From Phymorhynchus buccinoides (Eukaryota; Mollusca; Gastropoda; Neogastropoda; Raphitomidae): 64,000 nucleotides of DNA. The notes under the pieces are model-generated. The model was not told the origin of the DNA. It did not search any database and saw nothing but the letters and a program-made list of their open reading frames with translations. The DNA lies in the NCBI GenBank assembly GCA_017654935.2, contig CM065690.1:34221124-34285123 (forward strand), written 5' to 3'. Positions within the stretch are counted from its first letter, which is position 1; every line of letters begins with the position of its first letter. This document shows, one piece after another, positions 56,598-64,000 of the stretch. The position numbers and the translations under genes were made by a program.

Positions 56598-56765
56598 GCT
56601 ATGACAACCTGAACATGCCCGGATCGACGTCTCCATCACGTCCTCGATCTCAGGCTCTGCCTCGTGTCTCATCCTCTTTCGACTTCCGGCGCATCGCGAC
56701 TACGCCTGCTATCGGCACCTCGCGCTCGCTGCACATTCGCGTGCTGCTGAACACGGACCGCGTTG
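56598..56765 (+). CDS. Possible single exon, product unknown
   Basis: A pyrimidine-rich tract and ACTTCAG acceptor are followed by 55 open codons beginning YDNLNMPGSTSPSRPRSQAL and ending SLHIRVLLNTDRV, then a donor-like GTAGTG. Codon composition and the Ser/Pro/Arg-rich start leading into a hydrophobic LHIRVLL strand look protein-like. It lies in clean sequence just after the G-rich block. No neighbouring exon was found, so it could be chance. I do not recognise the family. Confidence 0.35.
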
Positions 56766-57397
56766 GTAGTGTGTGTGAATGAAGAGAAGATCTTGCAAAA
56801 TGATTTTTTTAAGAGAGCGTTACATAGATGGGGCAGTGAACCACAGGTTTTATTACAAGAATATCCGTACTTAACTCGCAGATACATAGAACAAGACTTC
56901 TCTGTGTTCTTCTCCACAGTGAACTCACTGTTTCAGTATACATCCTGTAAGGAAGTGCTTGTGGCATCAAAATGAACTTTTGCGTGGATCTATATAGGAC
57001 TTAGTAGATGAACCTAGAAATATCAATCTTTACCCATTCTCTGGTGAGCTTGCTTGATCGCACAGTGATATAATCTTATCAATCAAGCAATGCAGGGCGA
57101 CCAGTTCAATTATTGTAGGTAACCCGATTGTAAAAAGTAAATACAGTACACACTAGAGGTAAAAGAACACATTGCCAGTAATCCTATCATAATTGTGGTG
57201 GGACCACTATTGTATGTTGACGCCAAGCTACTATGCATTCCATTGGTTCCTGAACCAACCTAATGCCCTACACGGGTAGTATTCCAAACGTCCATTGCAG
57301 TGAATCTGTAAGCACCAAAATAATGGTGGTATGAATGGTGGCAGAATATTGTCTTAGTGGTATGCACCCCCAATTCATATTAATCATCACTCTATAT

Positions 57398-57710
57398 AAC
57401 TGTCCCATGGGCACACACCCACTAAAACGTTTAGCATATGTGTCCAGTGTACATCCCATTAACAATATAGTCATACTCGTGCCCACGGTACATCAACCAC
57501 TATATAATTGTCATATTGTGCCCAGCCAGGTACTTTCCCCACTAATATGTCACATCTGCAGAACTGTGCCCAGGGTGCATCCCCTAATACGGTTATACAT
57601 TTTGCCCTAGAATACAATCCCGACTGATGCTTGTCCATAGTTATACTGCACCCCAGGGTGTCATCCCCTTTGATACTAGGGCATAGCTGTGGCCCAAAAG
57701 GTACATCCCC
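57398..57710. repeat. ~42-bp degenerate minisatellite, ~8 copies
   Basis: GTGCCCAGGGTGCATCCCC-type blocks recur near 57398, 57440, 57478, 57521, 57566, 57602, 57648 and 57689 with ACTATATAACTGT-like spacers. Confidence 0.8.
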
Positions 57711-60700
57711 ACTACTGCTTTGTCCATTTGCTTACATGTGGGCCGTTTCACAGGGCTAAACGTTACCGCGTTGCGATCGCTCAAATCGGCAAAAGCGGTC
57801 TAAGAAAATACACACAAGTCGCCTGTCAGACCCTCCTGTTGTATTATAAAAAAATAAATATCCTTTGGCATAGAAGTCGTTTATATCGTTTATAGCACAG
57901 TCACAACTTTGTGCCCCCCCACTCACCCCCATCGTCTTAAAAGTTCCTGTTTGTCTCAGATGTTTGAAAACAAAAAATATAAGTTTTAAAACTATAAAGT
58001 GCGGGCGTAGGTGAGAGGGAGGGGAAGAAAGAGAGCGGGTGAGGGAGGGAACACTGAGCACTGACCTGTTTTAAAATGTTCATTGGCTTTACATAGCTTA
58101 TTGACATGGGTGGTTGCGAATAGAACAAAATAATGGAAAATAAAATAAAATCAATCAATGCAATTGAAAAATAAATAAAAACAAATGTCTGTCTTGACCA
58201 TACCAATCATATCAAATTAAGTATATTCAATTCCCACACTTATATCCTAATAAATTATTCAGACGTTCCCAGTATTATTAGGAGTAATGTTCTGTCGTAT
58301 GTTGTTGGATTTGGCTTTTGCTTAGTTCTAATATTCAGAGGAGCTTCTGCATATATTTAGCTAGGGATTTTTATAGATTCATCATCATAGTCCATTTGCA
58401 TCCAAAACTCCAAACTAACTCCAAATATACAGCAACACTTTTTTCAAAAACGTTACACTTCTTTCTAAATCACATCATATTTTTTTTAACAACTAAATAA
58501 AAAGTTATATCATCTTTATCAAAACAACACATTGTGCAGGGAGCATTACAGAGATATCATCATCTGAAACCATTGTTTATCATTCAAGCCTATAGTTTCT
58601 AGACCTAAAAAAATCCCGGGCAACCTGGCCCGACTATTCTATGCCAACCTACTGTTTAACCAGACTTTTGTATTTCTCAGCTTCAAAAAACGCATCTTTA
58701 AAAGCTATAATACCAGTTTCTATATGTCTGACCTTGCAATTCTAGGTGCCAATGTTGCTGATTATGAAGCAATAATTCTGTTTTTAAATCCATGATAATC
58801 ACTCCTCACTTCCCCACAGAGCAGAGAAACCCGTAGGCTCATTCCCCACCCCTTACATAGCCATACATCTCAAACCCACAAGTAGTTTAAATTATTTTTC
58901 AAAAAACAATATCCCCCTTTCTTTCCCTTCGTCCTTCGCCTCCAACTTTTTCGTTCAACTCGCATTTGTATCATCGTCCTGTTCTACTAAAGAGTCTCCT
59001 CGCTAATATAGGTAGGTGTTTCAAACACTAAAATCAACTTAGAGACAGTCATTTTTGACTTACTACATTTGATACATAAGCATAGGATATAATGATATGA
59101 GCGAGGGAGTGCGAGAGATATGTGTCGGAGGGATCAACTCCAGTTAACGCGTCACAGCTGTTTCTCCTTTTTTATCTTCTGTTGTTTTTGGTTTGTAGCT
59201 GTTGAGTAGTCAGATAGAGAGATAGAGAGAGAGAGAGTTGCTGAGACAGAGAGAGAGTGTGGTTAGTGGTGTGTGTGTGTGGGTGTGTGTATGTGTGTGT
59301 GTTGCCTGCTTTGTGCACATCTAATCTTTTACAACCCCTCGAGAAATGTTATTTCATTTCACCAAGCAACTAGCTCTTCAAGGTAGGACTCGCTCAACTG
59401 TCTCATATCTATGTAGATCTGTCTATCACTTCACTATGCTTTTTTCTTTGACAAAACAAATTGCCAGAAGCGTTTCATCATTTATTTCTATAAATAGGTA
59501 CTCAAAGTGATCAAAACCTCTGTAATCTGCTAGTCCCCTTACAATGTCATCTACAGCTAATACGTTGCCTCCTCAACTACAAGGGGGTCTGTACCCACCC
59601 ACTCATAGTGTGCATCATGTGTTATCTACTATATTTTTTTAATCGTGCTATCCTGTTCTTCCTAGATCCTATACACAAATTCATCATAACTGTGTGCAAG
59701 ATGGGGCAGCTGTCTCTGCCTGTTATACAATCGTGATCATTTCTAAACCCCCCATCCCAACCTTCTAAAAAGCGTCAAGAACGCCGCCGTGTGATCAAGC
59801 CTCGTTTCTCCCTCCCAGAGCCTAACTATTGAAGATAAAAGACAAATTATTGAACCAGAGAGATGTATAAATAGCATGCTACGCGAAAGCTCTTTGTGTT
59901 CTGTGCTTATGTAATAGTCTAAAGTGGTATGATTCGTACTCATGAAACGTAGTGGAGCTCTGTAGTGATTCTCTGACGAACACAGTTCACTGCGCTAACA
60001 CAGACAATTCGTCACGCATGACGCCAATCATGTATGTCTTTTGTCAAGCTAACTCGTTAGATATAGGGTGACATTTTTTGAGCAAAACAAACGCACGGTG
60101 ACTTGTGAACAACTTTTATATTCGCTCATTCTCATGAAATATCAACATCTCTTGATATCCAAATTCGTGCACCCAGCAAGTCACATTTTGGAGTGAGTGA
60201 CTCATCCATGCATTACGCAACACGACAACCCGTGCATTTCGTGTTACATAGCTCTGTAAATATGTCATGCGTCATGAATGATACACGTGATGATCTTGCC
60301 ACTAGACGTTGGAACAAGTGACACTCCCACAGCTTTGCTGTGTGCGCATTCACGCCAAGATTGTGAACATCGATACCATTGCGAGCGTGATTGGGTCGAT
60401 ATCTTCAACATTACTGCGTCACGTGCACCATGCGTGGATCTGTCAAGCATTATTCGATTCTCAGCATTATCAGCACACCATGTTCGAAAACTGGCGTTGA
60501 CGATGATTTTTTCGCTGGACCTAGCTTCTGAGCATCATATCTCGGGAAGGAAACCTGGATATCCTTCTAGCATCTACACATACGCAATTCGTTAGGCATA
60601 CACCGTGCTGTAGAATACCACCTCTCCGTACGATACTCGAACTCATCGCACGATTCATTCTTCCTGTAGTAAGTCTTATGCTGAACACGACCACTTAGCA

Positions 60701-60960
60701 ACAGACACCATACCTGAGATCTTATGTGTACGCAGTTTTCAGAGGGTGGCCAGACATATTCCTCACCTGTGCAGCTGCAGCAGGAAACACGCCATTTGGA
60801 CCCATTGGTCTGTGGACCACACGCACTCACACCAACTTGTGAAGTGACGGTGTAGCCGGATCACGTGCTAAGCTATATAGGCAATGGCATACAGATCCGA
60901 TAGTCATTTAAGCTGAAGCGAGCAGTGAGTCCGCTAGCTTACTCAACTCGACCCGTGTCG
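57711..60960. other. No recognisable gene; small microsatellites
   Basis: AT-rich sequence with a GA then GT microsatellite at 59215-59310. No convincing exon, RNA gene or mobile element was found. Confidence 0.5.
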
Positions 60961-60974
60961 AGCATGACCAGAGT

Positions 60975-61220
60975 ATGCTCAATTCGTTTGACGAGGCTGA
61001 GAAACTATGCTTAACTAATACTATGAGTCAAGCATTAAAGGGATATGTGTATGAGGCATGCACTGAAAGCATCTCAGAACTTCTAGAATCAAGAAAGATG
61101 AACAAGCTGTCAGTGCTGTTGTTGAGACGCTTACAAGCCTGGGTCTATATCCCTTTGAAGCCAATGTGGGACCTCATCAACATCTCCACTCTGGCGCTAC
61201 TGCCCCAAAAGATTCGCTGA
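60975..61220 (+). CDS. Possible upstream coding remnant, product unknown
   Basis: An 81-codon ATG frame begins with MLNSFDEAEKLCLTNTMSQA and contains ELLESRKMNKLSVLLLRRLQ. Its composition is that of a helical protein, unlike most frames nearby. It lies 1.1 kb upstream of, and on the same strand as, the terminal exon at 62349, so it might be an earlier exon of that gene, but nothing proves the link. Bases 61221-62340 hold no other supported feature apart from a short G-run at 61618-61632. Confidence 0.25.
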   Translation: MLNSFDEAEKLCLTNTMSQALKGYVYEACTESISELLESRKMNKLSVLLLRRLQAWVYIPLKPMWDLINISTLALLPQKIR

Positions 61221-62348
61221 AGACACATTAGGGCGCACGCCAAAGGAAACCTGCTTCCGCAAATTCAAAAAAACATTCAATACCGGAGACTCTAGAATCA
61301 AATGCCACCCTCAAAGTGAGTACGATAGTCATGGTGGTCAAATGCCCTCAAGGAAAAGAATGTCAGTCTCTAAAAGAATAACTTTGGGAACAGAGGCACA
61401 CCAAAACGAATAACAAACCAAGCTGTCATTGGATAGTCGTTCTGTTGTCTATTTAGATTTTTGTTGATCTGCACAGAGTCGACTGTTTGGTGTAGACATC
61501 GACTGTCTGATCTGTAGATGGGCCCCGGGCTTGTGCCTTTGGGCTTATAGATAATCGAACATGAAAGACATGTCGTGAATGATGGGCTGTGCCAATCTGT
61601 CGACTACATTGGACGGGCGGGGGGGGGGCGGGGGCTTCTCCATGGTGTCTGGCCCGGTCCCTGATATGGCAGTTTGCGAATAAACAAACAAGGCAGCACT
61701 GGCTTACATAGCCTCATCAAGAATAACATCACGACATAGAGCTAGACGCGCAATACGCTAGCCTGACACAACATCAGATCAACTCAATCCATCGATGCAT
61801 TGGCCCTTGTCACAATGATGATACCGCTTTGATCCCCTGTACGAGACGCTTGACTCTCTCTGTACTAAAGCAGCTTGACATGACCCGATGCCCGAGGTTC
61901 ACGATCCATCCCCCTTTGAAAAATGCACACATCTGCTAGAACTAATCAATTCATGACTTTGCTCAAGCCATAGGTCATATACCGTGAGGCTTCCTTTTTA
62001 GCAGAAGTTGCGTTTATGCAATCGTGTTTGACAAGTAACCACGAGAAAAGTCCATCAAAGTGACGCAGAGAGATACCGACTCAGTGGTGCCGAACTCTTC
62101 GTCCTGAAGGTACAGCAGACTGTGACTAAGACCTTCAGGACAGGATGATGCAAACTCTTAATAGCTGCAATGGGTTCCTTGTGCTGGCAGCAGACTGCAA
62201 AACAAGAACCCAACGCTTGATCTAAAATTTCATCTAGCCATATTGAGTCGGCACAGGAGAGAATTACTAGTCTAATCAGATCTTTCACACGGCTACATAG
62301 AAATTCTGTTAGCAGTCACTTGTATTGATACTCCTTTTTTGTCTTCAG

Positions 62349-63303
62349 GTGTACTAGGTATTGCTTCCACATTACTGGACTCCGATGCCGTGAAGTTCTT
62401 GAGCTGCAGTGTTTCCAGGAAGAGACTGATGGTCGCATGTTGCTGCATGTTATGCACGCTTCTGAAGAAGGATTGGAGGCTATGGTGATCAACTCTGATG
62501 ACACAGACGTCTTTGCTCTGAACCTGGCCTTTGCTGAGACCATCAGGGCACGTTTGTTCCAGAAAACTGGGACACATACCCGTACTCACATGTTGGACAT
62601 CAACAAGATCGCAGCCTCTCTTGGGCCGGATGTGTGTAAGGCTCTTATCAGCATGCATGCGTACACAGGCTGTGACACTGTGAATGCTTTCGCGGGCAAA
62701 GGCAAGCTGAATGCCTTGAAAATCTTGAAAGGAGATGAAGACAAGAAGCGAGCCTTCCTTGAACTGGGTGAAAGCTGCGAGTTGACAGGAGAACTCTTTG
62801 AACGCCTAGAAAAGTTCACATGCATCTGGTATTTGACACAAGGACCAAGTGATGTGAATGATCTACAATACCACATGTATTGTGCAAATAATGGTGAGAT
62901 TGAATCTCATCAGCTTCCACTGTGCAAGGACTGCCTTCTGAAACATGCAAAGCGAGCCAACTTCCAGGCAGGACTGTGGCGACGGAGCTTGTCTCATGAT
63001 CCTGGTGCTCCAGATCCAACGCAGGGTGGATGGAAGGTGGAAAACCAAAATGGAACAGACGTCTTAGTTGTGGACTGGATGGACGATAGGCCCGCGCCTG
63101 AAGCAGTCATTGAACTTCTTGCCTGCAAATGCACAAGGGCATGCACTGCCTTGGAATGTACATGCATTCAACATGGTCTGAAATGTTCCGACATGTGCAA
63201 AATGAAGGAGTGTGACAACCAGCCTGTGGATGATGATCTGGGGGATATGCCAGAGCTTGCAGACGATGCTGAATTTGACAATGACCTGTTCTTTGATGAA
63301 TAA
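62349..63303 (+). CDS. Terminal exon of a PIN/FEN-like, cysteine-tailed uncharacterised protein
   Basis: A clear 3' splice site (CTCCTTTTTTGTCTTCAG) precedes 318 open codons ending TAA. The N-terminal part, EETDGRMLLHVMHA then INSDDTDVFALNLAF, has the spacing of acidic residues found in PIN/FEN-type nuclease folds. MHAYTGCDTVNAFAGKGKL then resembles the Gly-rich helix-hairpin-helix that follows in FEN1/XPG proteins. The last 80 residues hold a dense cysteine cluster, CKCTRACTALECTCIQHGLK, followed by CSDMCKMKECDNQ. It looks like half of a CXC (tesmin/TSO1-like) motif. The tail is very acidic. I know similar multicopy proteins from corals, bivalves and fish, often unannotated and possibly mobile-element derived. 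The nuclease reading is inference. Earlier exons were not found. Confidence 0.75.
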
Positions 63304-63307
63304 TAAA
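63302..63307 (+). promoter_or_regulatory. Polyadenylation signal AATAAA
   Basis: AATAAA overlaps the stop codon of the 62349-63303 exon, so a transcript ending some 15-30 nt later would have a very short 3' UTR. No second AATAAA close downstream was noticed before the AT-rich stretch near 63640. Confidence 0.4.
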
Positions 63308-63692
63308 TTGATGCAAGTATCTCAGCTGGAAACTGAAAGACATTTTCTTCTTTTTTGTACGTTCAGTTGGACAAGTTAGTCCTGTTACAACAAGTGAGGA
63401 CTAAGAGAACAGTGTCATGTTTGTTCAAGCTAGTGACAAGTGGACATGTGCTGTGTGCTAAATATGTGGCAAAGCTGTGTTTTTAATGACACTTGTAATT
63501 ATGATAATGCTTGCGGTGTTTCAGTAGTTACCTTTCTATTTGTACCCATTAAAGACCCCTACGTCACGTGCCACGTTCCCGCTTATGCTAGGAAGATTTC
63601 TTTCCAGTTAATAAGAGGGGGAAAACACGTGAAATCCGTGATAAATAAATGTGACCCGACACCACAAAATGGATATTAAGTCCACTCTGAAC

Positions 63693-63744
63693 GTATTGTA
63701 CCTTTTGATTGTTATAAAGTACATGTAATCAAAAGGTACAATAC
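63693..63744. repeat. Perfect 18-bp inverted repeat, 16-nt loop
   Basis: GTATTGTACCTTTTGATT (63693-63710) is the exact complement of AATCAAAAGGTACAATAC (63727-63744). No T-run follows, so it is not a bacterial-type terminator. It may be a tiny fold-back element or structured 3' flank. The remaining bases to 64000 show nothing recognisable. Confidence 0.85.
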
Positions 63745-64000
63745 ATTCCCAAACTATGAATTGTCTTTATTCGCAACTGCTTTCAAATCGAAATTCACAT
63801 GATAAGATCCATTGCTTCGCTCGACACGCTGTCAACTATATAATCTATATCTAGGCTTACTATTCCCTATCGTGATCTTGCCATCGACTGGAATGTCGGG
63901 AAGAAATGGTAAATTGATTAGATCCAGTGCGTACGAAGTAATCACGAGACTCTTTAACACACACGAGACTCTTTCACAATATTCGGTGGCAATTTAACAC

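Noticed and set aside
62055..62288. Minus-strand 77-codon frame before the terminal exon
   Set aside because: No family match and it opposes the strand of the adjacent well-supported exon; probably chance.

Overview
The window looks like genomic DNA of a eukaryote, most likely a marine gastropod (probably a caenogastropod snail). The clues are a spliced nucleoporin gene, a DIRS-type tyrosine-recombinase retrotransposon, tRNA-headed SINEs of the kind I associate with snail genomes, many small inverted-repeat elements and a great deal of mini- and microsatellite DNA. It is three contig pieces joined by two exactly 500-N scaffold gaps (5501-6000 and 40365-40864). There is no prokaryotic gene organisation.

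Region 1 (1-5500): the 3' part of a DIRS-like retrotransposon. It has a gag-like ORF1 (broken by a frameshift), an RT/RNase H/methyltransferase-like ORF and an overlapping tyrosine recombinase ORF. A 3' tail carries a perfect 63-bp inverted repeat that resembles the internal complementary region plus terminal repeat of DIRS elements. A small MITE follows.

Region 2 (6001-40364): a single contig built as a giant inverted repeat. The clean left arm (6001-16369) carries the middle of a NUP205-family nuclear pore gene on the minus strand. After a ~69-nt centre the same sequence returns in reverse complement as a noisy, indel-riddled right arm (16439-27325). The right arm then runs on, in the correct gene order and on the plus strand, into further NUP205 exons as far as about 39.7 kb. 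The abrupt change in quality at the centre makes a fold-back read or assembly artefact the first explanation. The gene itself has an odd feature: at least five of its exon/intron boundaries are overlapped or abutted by minisatellites of about 65-140 bp. Several of these duplicate the exon end together with the 5' splice site, and one duplicates an exon start. Introns also hold MITEs (one nested inside another), SINEs and a decayed duplicate of an exon.

Region 3 (40865-64000): a retroposon copy, then 6 kb of CT-rich satellite with a higher-order period of about 1.45 kb. After that comes mostly gene-poor DNA with GA/CA microsatellites, 75-105 bp minisatellites and very G-rich blocks. It ends in a clean terminal exon (62349-63303) of a large uncharacterised protein family. 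That exon shows a PIN/FEN-nuclease-like acidic and helix-hairpin-helix-like pattern and a C-terminal cysteine-rich CXC-like motif. An 18-bp perfect hairpin lies just beyond it.
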